64,000 nt of DNA from Mucilaginibacter sp. SJ (GTDB lineage Bacteria; Bacteroidota; Bacteroidia; Sphingobacteriales; Sphingobacteriaceae). The notes beneath the pieces are model-generated. The model did not search any database. It was not told the DNA's origin and saw nothing but the letters and a program-made list of their open reading frames with translations. Below are positions 1 through 8,959 of the stretch, one piece after another. The position numbers and the translations under genes are program-made. The DNA lies in the NCBI RefSeq assembly GCF_028993635.1, contig NZ_CP118631.1:930001-994000 (forward strand), read 5' to 3'. The number at the start of each line of letters is the position of its first letter. Position 1 is the stretch's first letter.

Positions 1-1092
1 CATTTATTTACTACCGATAAAGAAGAGCTGCTTAACAATCCCGAGATCAATACCATTGTTGAATTGATCAATGATACTGAAGCTGCTTTTGAAATTGTTT
101 CAAGAGCATTAAAATCTGGCAAAAACGTAGTATCTGCCAGTAAAAAAATGATTGCCCTTCATTTGGATGAACTGATCGAAATTCAGCACCAGTATGGTAC
201 TTCATTATTATATGAAGGTGCGGTTTGCGGTAGTATCCCTATTATCCGCAATTTGGAAGAGTATTATGATAACGAATTACTGCATTCGATAAGCGGTATT
301 TTCAACGGTTCATCAAACTATATCCTTTCAAAAGGCTTTATTGAAGGGCTCGATTATGATAGCGCATTGAAACAAGCCCAGGACCTGGGTTTTGCCGAAA
401 CCGACCCAACAAGTGATGTTGGAGGTTTTGACGCCAAATATAAACTGGTTATTGCCGCTGCACACGCTTATGGCGTAGTTGTACAGCCCGATCAAGTATT
501 TAACCTGGGCATTCAGAACCTTGCAGCTGCAGATTTGCAATATGCCCGCGAAAAGAACCTCAAAATTAAACTGGTACCTGTAGCCAAAGAACTTGACGAC
601 CGCAACGTTGCTCTCTTTGTATTACCTAAGTTTGTAAACGACAAAGAGTTTTTATACAACGTTGAGTACGAATATAATGGCGTAACCGTACAGGCCGCCT
701 TTGCCGATCAGCAATTCTTTTTCGGGAAAGGCGCGGGCGGTCATCCTACCGGTTCGGCAGTATTATCTGATATAGCAGCTTTGCGTTATAACTATCAATA
801 CGAATACAAAAAAGCTAAAGAGAAAACAGACCTTAATTTTACCAATAACATTGAATTAACCATTTACCTGCGTTATGACGATGAGGAACTGGTTGAAGCG
901 CTGAATTTTGAACACATCAATGAGCGTTACTATTCAGGTAATTATAAATTTGTTATAGGAAAAATCAATTTGCAAAATCTGATCGCTAATCAACTTCGTA
1001 TATCTGAGAGTAAGGCTTTCGTAGCCTTTGCCGATCAGCTTACGGGGGTCAGCTTAGCATCGGTAACTAAACAAGCGGCCGAAGTGTTTTAA
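1..1092 (+). CDS. hom: homoserine dehydrogenase, 5' partial
   Basis: This would reduce aspartate semialdehyde to homoserine with NAD(P)H, the branch point to threonine and methionine, in the cytoplasm. The frame is open from base 1, so the gene runs off the left edge and the N-terminal Rossmann part is missing; 363 residues are visible. The segment NVVSASKK carries the conserved catalytic-region lysine, followed by GIFNGSSNYIL and the family signature GFAETDPTSDVGGFDAKYK around visible residues 135-155. The C-terminal stretch after about residue 320 is not an obvious ACT domain. The first internal ATG is at 64, but the codons before it read as the same protein, so it should not be taken as the start. 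It converges with the transporter at 1165. Confidence 0.93.
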   Translation, partial: HLFTTDKEELLNNPEINTIVELINDTEAAFEIVSRALKSGKNVVSASKKMIALHLDELIEIQHQYGTSLLYEGAVCGSIPIIRNLEEYYDNELLHSISGIFNGSSNYILSKGFIEGLDYDSALKQAQDLGFAETDPTSDVGGFDAKYKLVIAAAHAYGVVVQPDQVFNLGIQNLAAADLQYAREKNLKIKLVPVAKELDDRNVALFVLPKFVNDKEFLYNVEYEYNGVTVQAAFADQQFFFGKGAGGHPTGSAVLSDIAALRYNYQYEYKKAKEKTDLNFTNNIELTIYLRYDDEELVEALNFEHINERYYSGNYKFVIGKINLQNLIANQLRISESKAFVAFADQLTGVSLASVTKQAAEVF

Positions 1093-1164
1093 TAAACCCG
1101 CGGCAGTTATTTATAAAACACAAAAGGCAAAATGACCCGGCTTTCTTCATAACAATTCATATGC

Positions 1165-2475
1165 TTAGTCCAATTCAATTGGTTTCATTTTAGGCACCAG
1201 GAAATGCATAATGAGCCAGGCCAAAATGTAAGCGCTTCCGCAAACAAAAAACATAATGTAATAAGCTATCTCAATCTTACCGATTGACCGATAGTATACA
1301 AACAGGTTTTTTTGCACGGCAAGCGACAGGAATACCCCGCCAATGGAACCGAACATACCACCTAAACCTGTTACCGAGCCAATAGTGCGTTTTGGGAACA
1401 TATCCGAAACTGTGGTGAATATATTAGCGCTCCATGCCTGGTGCGCCGATGCTGCTATACCAATTACTATAACCGCAAGCCACATATTAACACCACCCAA
1501 AATTTGGGCAAATATGATGGGTATTACTGCCAGTGCATAAATAAACATGGATGTTTTACGGGCTTTAAATACCGGCCAGTCCTTTTTAATAAGGTTCATA
1601 GGTAACCATCCGCCGCCAACGCTGCCAAAGGTAGACATGGTATAAACCAACGCAACAGGAATGGCTATTTCTGTGCCTTTTAAATGATACTGGCTTTCTA
1701 AAAAATCGGGGAGCCAGAACAGGTAAAACCACCATATCGGGTCGGTAAGGAATTTACCTATAACAAAGGCCCAGGTTTGCTTAAACGAAAGCAGCTTGCC
1801 CCATGATATTTTCTTTTGCTCAACTGGCTGTAAGGCTTCAGTTTGACTGTCATGATCACTGTTGATGTAATCAAGTTCGGCTTTTGATACCTTGCTATGC
1901 TTTGAAGGTGCGCGATAAATAACCTGCCAAAGCACCAGCCATATAAAACCAATGGAACCTGTAATAATAAAGGCCCATCGCCATCCCCAGGCCGCCGCTA
2001 TAAAGGGCACTGTTAAAGGAGCAACAATAGCACCTATATTTGCACCCGAGTTAAAGATCCCCGTAGCAAATGCACGTTCCTTTTTAGGAAACCACTCGGC
2101 CACGGTTTTAATAGCTGCAGGAAAATTTCCCGCTTCACTAAGGCCCAATGCAGAGCGCACTACGCCGAAACCAAAAGTGCCGCCAACAAAAGCGTGGCAC
2201 ACAGCCGAAATACTCCACAGCAGTGTTGAAAGGAAATAGCCGAGTTTGGTGCCTATCTTATCGATGATCCGTCCGGCAGCCAGCAAACCTATTGAATAAG
2301 CTATTTTGAATGCTATCTCAATATTGGCATAATCACCATCATTCCATTTAAACTCCTTGGTAAGGTCTGATTTAAGCAAACTGATTACTGCCCGGTCAAG
2401 GTAATTAACGGTTGTTGCGAAAAATACCAATGAACAGATAACCCAGCGGTAGTTTCCAACTTTTTCTTCTCTCAT
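1165..2475 (-). CDS. exuT: MFS hexuronate transporter (anion:cation symporter family)
   Basis: A predicted inner-membrane transporter of 436 residues, close to the usual ACS-family length, with about 12 hydrophobic segments. The N-terminal motif VNYLDRAVIS and the GRIIDKIGTKLGYFLS loop between segments 2 and 3 fit the major facilitator fold. It is the last gene of the uxaC-kdgK-eda unit, 19 bases after the aldolase stop, which supports glucuronate or galacturonate as the substrate (inferred from context, since ACS members also move glycerate, phthalate and other anions). The start ATG is followed by a short polar leader before the first membrane segment. No terminator is obvious in the short gap to the convergent homoserine dehydrogenase. 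Confidence 0.85.
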   Translation of the reverse strand: MREEKVGNYRWVICSLVFFATTVNYLDRAVISLLKSDLTKEFKWNDGDYANIEIAFKIAYSIGLLAAGRIIDKIGTKLGYFLSTLLWSISAVCHAFVGGTFGFGVVRSALGLSEAGNFPAAIKTVAEWFPKKERAFATGIFNSGANIGAIVAPLTVPFIAAAWGWRWAFIITGSIGFIWLVLWQVIYRAPSKHSKVSKAELDYINSDHDSQTEALQPVEQKKISWGKLLSFKQTWAFVIGKFLTDPIWWFYLFWLPDFLESQYHLKGTEIAIPVALVYTMSTFGSVGGGWLPMNLIKKDWPVFKARKTSMFIYALAVIPIIFAQILGGVNMWLAVIVIGIAASAHQAWSANIFTTVSDMFPKRTIGSVTGLGGMFGSIGGVFLSLAVQKNLFVYYRSIGKIEIAYYIMFFVCGSAYILAWLIMHFLVPKMKPIELD

Positions 2476-2494
2476 TATAATTTAGGTTTACAGG

Positions 2495-3157
2495 CTATTT
2501 AATGGTTTGTACTATTTCCAGCAGCTTCAGGGTATCGTTATACAGCTTATCGTACTCCTGGTTTTCCAGTACGTTTTTGCTGATGAGCTTACTGCCCATG
2601 CCCACGGCACATACCCCGGCTTTAAACCAGGTATTGATGCTGTCATGGTTCAAATCAACCCCACCTGTTGGTATGAACAACTGACCGGCAAACAAATCCT
2701 TGATCGAAGATACAAACTCCGGCCCCAATATATTGGCCGGGAATATTTTTATCAGCGCAGCCTCGTTTTGTTGAGCAGTGTAGATTTCGGTCGGCGTCAT
2801 ACAGCCCGGAATCCATAACAGGTTGTGCTGCGCTGCCAGTTTTCCAACCTCCGGGTTAACAATTGGCGACACGATAAAATCAGCTCCGGCTTCAATAAAA
2901 GCTTCAGCTTCCTGAAGGCTTTTGATGGTGCCGATGCCTAATTCCAAACCAGGCATTTCGCCGCTGGCCAATGCTTGTTTTAAAACCTTGAAATTTTCCA
3001 GGGCGGCGGCGCCGCGGTTGGTATATTCAAATACCCTAATGCCAGCTTTATAAAGCGTGCGGGTTATTTGCAGGCTCACCTCCGGATCTTTGTAAAAGAA
3101 CAGCGGTAATGTACCCTGCTTTAATATCGCGTCAAGTACTATATCTTTTTTACTCAT
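2495..3157 (-). CDS. eda: KDPG / 4-hydroxy-2-oxoglutarate aldolase
   Basis: It would cleave 2-keto-3-deoxy-6-phosphogluconate to pyruvate and glyceraldehyde-3-phosphate, the last step of hexuronate breakdown. At 220 residues it has the family length. The class I aldolase residues are visible: the glutamate in VFEYTNRG near residue 43 and the Schiff-base lysine in LIKIFPAN near residue 137; the IPGCMTPTE and PTGGVDL segments bind substrate and phosphate. The start overlaps the end of the upstream kinase gene by 4 bases, a translational-coupling arrangement, so the pair KdgK-Eda is made together. Confidence 0.93.
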   Translation of the reverse strand: MSKKDIVLDAILKQGTLPLFFYKDPEVSLQITRTLYKAGIRVFEYTNRGAAALENFKVLKQALASGEMPGLELGIGTIKSLQEAEAFIEAGADFIVSPIVNPEVGKLAAQHNLLWIPGCMTPTEIYTAQQNEAALIKIFPANILGPEFVSSIKDLFAGQLFIPTGGVDLNHDSINTWFKAGVCAVGMGSKLISKNVLENQEYDKLYNDTLKLLEIVQTIK

Positions 3158-4185
3158 TGTTTCATTGCGTTATAAATTTCATCAACTGTTTTGGTGGTGG
3201 CATCGCCTTCAATAAAGAGCTTTTCGAATGCGGCTGCCGTTGCAAAGTCCAGCAATTGCTGCGGATCCTGCTTGTTAAAAAAGCCGTAGATAAGCCCTGC
3301 CATAAAGCAATCGCCGCTGCCTACTTTATCAACCACAGTTTCGGTAGTATAGGTTGGCGAATGATAAAAGCGGTTACCTGTATAAAGCGAAGTATAATAT
3401 TCAACACCTTTCCCGGCATCAAAACGGAAGGTATTAGCAACTGCCCGGCAACGCGGATAAGCCTCCATAATCCTTTCGGACGAGTAGAGCCCTTCTTTGA
3501 GATAAATGCTTTGTTGACCCGATTCGTGGATATCAGGTGTAACAGGAATACCAAGCATGGTTTCTTCGGCCCAAACATTGCCCATAATGATATCGGCATA
3601 TTGCACCAGCTTTGGCATAATCTCCGTTGGCTTTTTACCGTACTGCCATAACTTGGGGCGATAATTAAGATCGACAGAGATGGTGATATGTTTCCTGCTT
3701 GCCGCCTGTAAAACCTCTTCGCAAACATTGGCAGCCTGCTGGCTTAACGCCGGGCATATTGCGCTGAAATGAAACCAGCTCACCCCTTCCAGAACAGCAT
3801 CCCAGTTAACCATGCCCGGGTTGAGATCGGCAAAGGCCGAACCGGCACGGTCATATACAATGGCATTGTTCTTTACATCTTTACCGCGGGTAAGGTAATA
3901 AAGCCCTATTCTGTTACCACTATGATGTATTGCTGATGTATCGATGTTTTTGCTTTCCAGGTAGCTGATAATCTGTTCGGATAAGGCATTATCAGGCAAA
4001 GCGGTAAAGTATTTTATTGGCTGTTCCCAAAGGGCTAAAGCATTGGCTACATTAAGCTCGGCACCACCCATAAAAAATGGCAGCTTGTTACTTTTTAACC
4101 ATTGCCCTTCACCATCGGGGCACATTCGTAATAACAGTTCGCCAAATGACAGAATGCTTCCCTTTGTATTTTCGATATTGCTCAT
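3154..4185 (-). CDS. kdgK: 2-keto-3-deoxygluconate kinase (PfkB family)
   Basis: A PfkB-type sugar kinase of 343 residues. It would phosphorylate 2-keto-3-deoxygluconate at O6 with ATP, feeding the aldolase coded next to it. Visible features are the N-terminal substrate segment with GGAELNVANALALW near residue 41 and the C-terminal ATP/anion-hole signature VGSGDCFMAG near residue 290, where the catalytic aspartate sits. The stop overlaps the aldolase start by 4 bases, and the start follows the uxaC stop directly with no gap. Substrate is inferred from context; PfkB kinases cannot be told apart with certainty by sequence reading alone. Confidence 0.88.
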   Translation of the reverse strand: MSNIENTKGSILSFGELLLRMCPDGEGQWLKSNKLPFFMGGAELNVANALALWEQPIKYFTALPDNALSEQIISYLESKNIDTSAIHHSGNRIGLYYLTRGKDVKNNAIVYDRAGSAFADLNPGMVNWDAVLEGVSWFHFSAICPALSQQAANVCEEVLQAASRKHITISVDLNYRPKLWQYGKKPTEIMPKLVQYADIIMGNVWAEETMLGIPVTPDIHESGQQSIYLKEGLYSSERIMEAYPRCRAVANTFRFDAGKGVEYYTSLYTGNRFYHSPTYTTETVVDKVGSGDCFMAGLIYGFFNKQDPQQLLDFATAAAFEKLFIEGDATTKTVDEIYNAMKQ

Positions 4186-5586
4186 TTAAAAATTGAAATA
4201 GTTTTTGGCGTTAAAATAGCAAATATCGCTCACGATCTTGCCGGTCCATTCAATATCATTTGGTAATTCGCCGTTTTCAATATCTTCGCCCAACAAGTTA
4301 CAAAGCAACCTGCGGAAATACTCATGCCTCGGGAACGACATAAAGCTCCTTGAATCGGTAAGCATTCCAACCAAGCGACTCAGCAGGCCCATGTTTGATA
4401 AAGCGTTTAATTGTTTGATCATGCCATCTTTTTGATCCAAAAACCACCAGGCTGATCCAAATTGCATTTTACCGGCTACCGAACCATCGTTATAATTGCC
4501 CACCATGGTAGCAAACAGCTCATTATCGGCAGGGTTAAGGTTATAAATAATGGTTTTAGCTAACTGGTTAGTGGTATCCAGCCTGTTCAGGAATTTGGAT
4601 AGCGCCCTACCCTGTGCAAAATCGCCGATAGAATCCCAGCCGGTATCAGGACCTAAATTGGTTAAAGCACGCGCATTGTTATTACGCAATGCACCAAGGT
4701 GGAATTGTTGTACCCAGCCTTTTTCATGGTCCCAAATGGCAAAGTAATACAACATGGCCGATTTAAATTTCAGGATTTCCAATGGCAACAACACTTCGCT
4801 GTTCCTTATTTTAGTAAAGATGGTAGCTATCTCTGCGTCAGTGTAATCTTCGGAATAAATCTGCTCCAGTCCGTGATCGGATAATTTGCAGCCGTTTTCG
4901 GCGAAGTAATCATGCCTCGCTTTTAAAGCAGTAAGGTATTCATCAATGTTAGATATGGATACATTTGCCACCGCTTCCAACTGATCAATGTATTTGTTGA
5001 GCCCGGCAATGTCATCAGCGTTCATAGCTTTATCGGGGCGATAGGCCGGCAAGATCTTCACGCTATATCCATCCTGCTTAAGTTTCTGATGATGACTAAG
5101 GTTATCCAGCGGATCGTCGGTAGTGCCAACAACTTCCACATTTTTACTTTTAAGGATATTACGGATGCTAAACTCCGGCGATTGTAGTTGCTCATTGCAC
5201 TGGGCATATATTTTTTGTGCCGATGCTGGTGAAAGCAACTCATTGATGCCAAAATATCGCTGCAATTCGAGGTGTGTCCAATGGTATAGCGGGTTTCTCA
5301 AGGTGTAAGGAACCGTAGCGGCCCATTGCATAAACTTTTCCTCGTCGGTTTTAGTGCCGGTGATATACGCCTCATTAACACCATTTGCCCGCATAGCGCG
5401 CCATTTGTAATGATCGCCATAAAGCCAGATCTGCGTAATGTTTTGAAAATTGATATCATCGGCTATCTGATCTGGCGGCAGGTGGCAATGGTAATCAATA
5501 ATAGGCTGATGGCTGGCGAATTCATGATATAAGCGCTGCGCCGTTTTGGTTTGAAGTAAAAAATCCTGGTCTAAAAAATTCTTCAT
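4186..5586 (-). CDS. uxaC: glucuronate isomerase
   Basis: It would isomerise D-glucuronate to D-fructuronate (and galacturonate to tagaturonate), the entry step of the hexuronate route. Length is 466 residues, typical of the UxaC family of the amidohydrolase superfamily. The N-terminal metal-binding HxH is visible in IDYHCHLPP (His33 and His35), and the TTDDPLDN segment lies near residue 155. It is the first gene of the uxaC-kdgK-eda-transporter unit; a LacI-type palindrome lies about 110 bases before its start. The two middle enzymes of the pathway (fructuronate reductase and mannonate dehydratase) are not in this window. Confidence 0.95.
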   Translation of the reverse strand: MKNFLDQDFLLQTKTAQRLYHEFASHQPIIDYHCHLPPDQIADDINFQNITQIWLYGDHYKWRAMRANGVNEAYITGTKTDEEKFMQWAATVPYTLRNPLYHWTHLELQRYFGINELLSPASAQKIYAQCNEQLQSPEFSIRNILKSKNVEVVGTTDDPLDNLSHHQKLKQDGYSVKILPAYRPDKAMNADDIAGLNKYIDQLEAVANVSISNIDEYLTALKARHDYFAENGCKLSDHGLEQIYSEDYTDAEIATIFTKIRNSEVLLPLEILKFKSAMLYYFAIWDHEKGWVQQFHLGALRNNNARALTNLGPDTGWDSIGDFAQGRALSKFLNRLDTTNQLAKTIIYNLNPADNELFATMVGNYNDGSVAGKMQFGSAWWFLDQKDGMIKQLNALSNMGLLSRLVGMLTDSRSFMSFPRHEYFRRLLCNLLGEDIENGELPNDIEWTGKIVSDICYFNAKNYFNF

Positions 5587-5695
5587 TGGTTATTAACAGA
5601 TATATACCGGAGTTAATGGTATAGTAGTTTATACTTGTAAGCGGCAAATTACACATCATACAGGCAAGTTGGAAGTAATAAGCCCAAACAATCCA

Positions 5696-5709
5696 CGCAA
5701 ACGTTTTCG
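5696..5709. promoter_or_regulatory. LacI-type operator-like palindrome before uxaC
   Basis: The sequence CGCAAACGTTTTCG is symmetric around a central CG with one mismatched pair. LacI-family repressors commonly bind such CG-centred palindromes. Its core GCAAACGTTTTC matches the palindrome by xylB (GCAATCGATTGC) at 8 of 12 positions, so both could be sites of the same regulator. This is an inference from two sites only. Confidence 0.45.
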
Positions 5710-5737
5710 TTAGCGGGTAAAAGCCGCAACTATAAAG

Positions 5738-5775
5738 CAAAAAAGCGATGAGTATTACCCCATCGCCTTTTTATC
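5738..5775 (-). terminator. intrinsic terminator after the sugar symporter gene
   Basis: On the minus strand a GCGATG/CATCGC stem (5745-5750 with 5761-5766), flanked by A and T runs, is followed by a run of six T. It lies 20 bases after the symporter stop and separates the xyl unit from the uxaC unit. Confidence 0.7.
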
Positions 5776-5794
5776 TCTACTGGTAAAATTTCTG

Positions 5795-7501
5795 CTACCA
5801 GAAAATTGAATATAATGCAACTACAATACCGGTTACAATTAATGCACCTGCAGTGAACGCTCGTGATGTTTTAAACATCGATCCATCTATTTCAAGGCCG
5901 TTTGTTGTAACGCCCCTGGCCTGGTCAATCTTTGAAATAATGTACATACCAATAACGCAGAGAATAAATACAAAACCCATACGGTCAAGGAAAGGGATCT
6001 CGTAAAGCTGGGTTACCTTATCATCCTGTAAGGCTAATTTTGAGAAGCCATACGGCGACAGGAAACTCAGGTCAATAAACCTTGGGCAAAGTTTAAAGAA
6101 ACATGAGAATATGAAACCGCCAATGGTTGCAAATAAAGCCGCATTTGAAGTTGCTTTTTTCCAGAAGAAACCGAGGATAAACATAGCAAAGATCCCCGGC
6201 GATACGAAGCCGGTATATTCCTGGATGTATTGGAAGCCCTGTTTACCTTCGCCCATTAATGCCTTACCAATAAGCTCAGATAACAAGATACCTAATAACA
6301 AGGCAACGAGTACCGAGATTTTACCCAGGTTAACCAGTTTTTTATCGGTAGCTTCAGGATTGATTGCTTTTTTGTAAATATCCAACGTAAAGATGGTAGC
6401 GATACTGTTTGCTTTACCCGCTAACGACGCTACAATAGCAGCCGTTAACGCAGCGAATGAAAGGCCTTTTAAGCCGCTTGGCAATAAGTTTAACAGTGAT
6501 GGATACGCTTTGTTAGGATCCAAAACTCCAGATGAACTCGCCATTTCCTGGTGGAACATCCCTTTTTGATATAAAAGGTAAGCCGCAATACCAGGCAGCA
6601 CCACAATAACAGGCATCAGCAACTTAAGGAAAGCTGCAAACAGGATACCACCTCGAGCAGTTTTAAGGTTTGCGCCCAAAGCCCTTTGGGTAATATACTG
6701 GTTACAGCCCCAATAGTTAAGGTTAGTGATCCACATGCCGCCTATCAGAACAGATAAGCCGGGAAGATCCATATAATTTGGATTATCCTTTTTGAAGATC
6801 ATATGGAAGTGATCCGTAGCTTCGCTATGCAGGATCTTGAAACCATTGAGTAAGCCTGTTGTATTTTCTTTTTCGCTTAACAAAGTAAGTGCAAGGTAAG
6901 ATGCCATTAAACCACCCAATATCAATACCGCCACCTGGATAACGTCGGTATAGCCGATAACCTTCATACCGCCCAGTGTAATAACCGCCGAGAATATGGC
7001 CAGCAGCCAGATACACAGGTGAATATCAAGACCTGAAATACCGCTGACAGCTAATGCACCAAGGTAAAGGATTGACATTAAATTAACCACGATGTACAGT
7101 AACAACCAAAAGATGGCCATAATCATGGCCACCGTTCCGTTATACCGCTGGTGCAGGAACTGCGGCATGGTAAAAATCTTATTTTTAAGATATACCGGGA
7201 TAAAGAAAATCGCCACAATGATAAGGGTAATAGCGGCCATCCACTCGTAAGTAGATATGGCTAAGCCCATTTTAAACGCAGACCCACTTGTACCTATAAA
7301 TTGTTCGGCAGAGATATTTGAGGCAATGAGCGATGCTCCGATAGCCCACCAGGTTAAAGAGCCTTCGGCCAAAAAATAGTCTTTTGAGGTGGCATCGGCG
7401 TTGTGTTTGCGCTTATACACCCACCAGCCGTAGCCGGCAACAATTATAAAGTAGATAAAGAAAACAGCATAATCGCCATTCGAAAGGGTTTTGAGGTTCA
7501 T
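5795..7501 (-). CDS. sodium/sugar symporter (SSS family, SGLT-like)
   Basis: A 568-residue solute:sodium symporter with about 14 membrane segments, like bacterial vSGLT. The N-terminal region carries ASLIASNISAEQFIGTSG near residue 57, a conserved SSS segment that contributes to the sodium and sugar sites, and the central NYWGCNQYITQRALGA stretch is typical of sugar members. It directly follows xylA by 48 bases in the same direction and is closed by a terminator, so xylose is the likely substrate; galactose or glucose cannot be excluded. It would act in the inner membrane, driven by the sodium gradient. Confidence 0.88.
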   Translation of the reverse strand: MNLKTLSNGDYAVFFIYFIIVAGYGWWVYKRKHNADATSKDYFLAEGSLTWWAIGASLIASNISAEQFIGTSGSAFKMGLAISTYEWMAAITLIIVAIFFIPVYLKNKIFTMPQFLHQRYNGTVAMIMAIFWLLLYIVVNLMSILYLGALAVSGISGLDIHLCIWLLAIFSAVITLGGMKVIGYTDVIQVAVLILGGLMASYLALTLLSEKENTTGLLNGFKILHSEATDHFHMIFKKDNPNYMDLPGLSVLIGGMWITNLNYWGCNQYITQRALGANLKTARGGILFAAFLKLLMPVIVVLPGIAAYLLYQKGMFHQEMASSSGVLDPNKAYPSLLNLLPSGLKGLSFAALTAAIVASLAGKANSIATIFTLDIYKKAINPEATDKKLVNLGKISVLVALLLGILLSELIGKALMGEGKQGFQYIQEYTGFVSPGIFAMFILGFFWKKATSNAALFATIGGFIFSCFFKLCPRFIDLSFLSPYGFSKLALQDDKVTQLYEIPFLDRMGFVFILCVIGMYIISKIDQARGVTTNGLEIDGSMFKTSRAFTAGALIVTGIVVALYSIFW

Positions 7502-7549
7502 TGTTTTGGTTTGTCTTTGGGTTTAATATGTATGATTGACAATTATAAA

Positions 7550-8875
7550 CTATATATATCGATTTATCAAATTTTCGATGTATTCTTGTTTACCACTTGT
7601 CACTTTAGGTTCGCCGTTAGCTATCGCATAGTTACGCAAATCTTCCAAAGAAACCTTACCCTCTTCAAAATCTTTCCCGGTGCCTGCATCAAATGAGGCA
7701 TACCTTTCGGTACGTAATTTTTTATACTCCGATTTTTGCAAAATATTATCAGCAGTAACCAAAGCCCTTGCGAAAAGGTCCATACCACCAATGTGAGCAT
7801 AGAACAAATCAGCCGGATCGGTTGAGTTACGGCGGATCTTGGCATCAAAGTTAATACCACCACCCTGGAAGCCGCCTGCCTCAAGAATAATCAGCATGCA
7901 TTCGGTTACTTCATTGATATCGTTCGGGAACTGATCTGTATCCCAGCCATTCTGTGAATCACCACGGTTAGCATCTATCGAACCTAATAAACCTGAATCG
8001 GCAGCCACCTGAAGCTCATGCTGGAAAGTATGACCGGCAAGCGTAGCATGGTTAACTTCAAGGTTAAGTTTAAAATCATTGATCAGATCATATTTCTGCA
8101 AGAAGCCCAGTACGGTTGCCGCGTCATAATCATATTGGTGCTTGGTTGGCTCACATGGTTTTGGCTCAATAAAGAAAGTGCCTTTAAAGCCTTGCTTACG
8201 GGCATAATCTTTAGAAGCGTGTAAAAACTGAGCTAAATGCTCCTGCTCGCGTTTCATATTGGTGTTCAGCAGACTCATATAACCTTCACGGCCACCCCAG
8301 AAAACGTAGTTTTCACCGCCTAAAGCGATAGTTGCGTCCATAGCTGCTTTTACCTGCGCACCGGCATGTGCCAAAACATGAAAATCGGGATTGGTTGATG
8401 CACCGTTCATGTAACGTTTGTGGCTAAACAAATTTGCTGTGCCCCAAAGCAATTTTACGCCACTGGCAGCCTGTTTTTGTTTAGCATAATCAACCAAAGC
8501 CTGTAAACGGCGATCATTTTCGGCAACGTCATTACCGTAGTCAACTACGTCAACATCGTGGAAACAGTAATATGGCAGGTTCATTTTGGTCAAGAACTCA
8601 AACGCTGCATCCATTTTGTCTTTAGCTCGCTCAACAGCGTCAGCTTTTTCATCCCACGGGAAAACGTGTGTAGCGCCGCCAAACGGATCGGCACCGTTAC
8701 CGCAGAACGAATGCCAGTAGGCACCTGCAAAACGCAAATGATCTTTCATGGTCTTGCCGGCCACTACCCTATCCGCATCATACCAGCGAAACGCCAGCGG
8801 GTTATCTGATTCAAGGCCTTCAAATTTTATCCGGCCTATTTCTTTGAAAAATTCTTTTTCGCCTGTTACTATCAT
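7550..8875 (-). CDS. xylA: xylose isomerase
   Basis: It would convert D-xylose to D-xylulose in the cytoplasm. Length 441 fits the class II (long) xylose isomerases. The catalytic histidine lies in [10 protein letters not shown] near residue 103, and the metal-binding glutamates in [18 protein letters not shown] near residue 232 and in LNLEVNHA near residue 272 are present. It sits between xylB and the symporter. The N-terminal [18 protein letters not shown] is the usual family beginning, supporting the chosen ATG. Confidence 0.97.
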   Translation of the reverse strand: MIVTGEKEFFKEIGRIKFEGLESDNPLAFRWYDADRVVAGKTMKDHLRFAGAYWHSFCGNGADPFGGATHVFPWDEKADAVERAKDKMDAAFEFLTKMNLPYYCFHDVDVVDYGNDVAENDRRLQALVDYAKQKQAASGVKLLWGTANLFSHKRYMNGASTNPDFHVLAHAGAQVKAAMDATIALGGENYVFWGGREGYMSLLNTNMKREQEHLAQFLHASKDYARKQGFKGTFFIEPKPCEPTKHQYDYDAATVLGFLQKYDLINDFKLNLEVNHATLAGHTFQHELQVAADSGLLGSIDANRGDSQNGWDTDQFPNDINEVTECMLIILEAGGFQGGGINFDAKIRRNSTDPADLFYAHIGGMDLFARALVTADNILQKSEYKKLRTERYASFDAGTGKDFEEGKVSLEDLRNYAIANGEPKVTSGKQEYIENLINRYI

Positions 8876-8880
8876 TTTAA

Positions 8881-8911
8881 TTATTGAATTAGTGAGTTAT
8901 TGAATTAGTGA
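8881..8911. repeat. tandem 15-base direct repeat
   Basis: Two perfect copies of TTATTGAATTAGTGA (8881-8895 and 8897-8911) are separated by one base, between xylB and xylA. It is AT-rich and non-coding; no role is visible. Confidence 0.85.
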
Positions 8912-8959
8912 ATGTGCTTTTTTATAAGGTTATTATTTTCTCGCTTTCGGCTTTTTGTA

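Noticed and set aside
5522..5740. Open frame of 72 codons between uxaC and the symporter
   Set aside because: It overlaps uxaC, the operator-like site and the terminator; no sign of coding.
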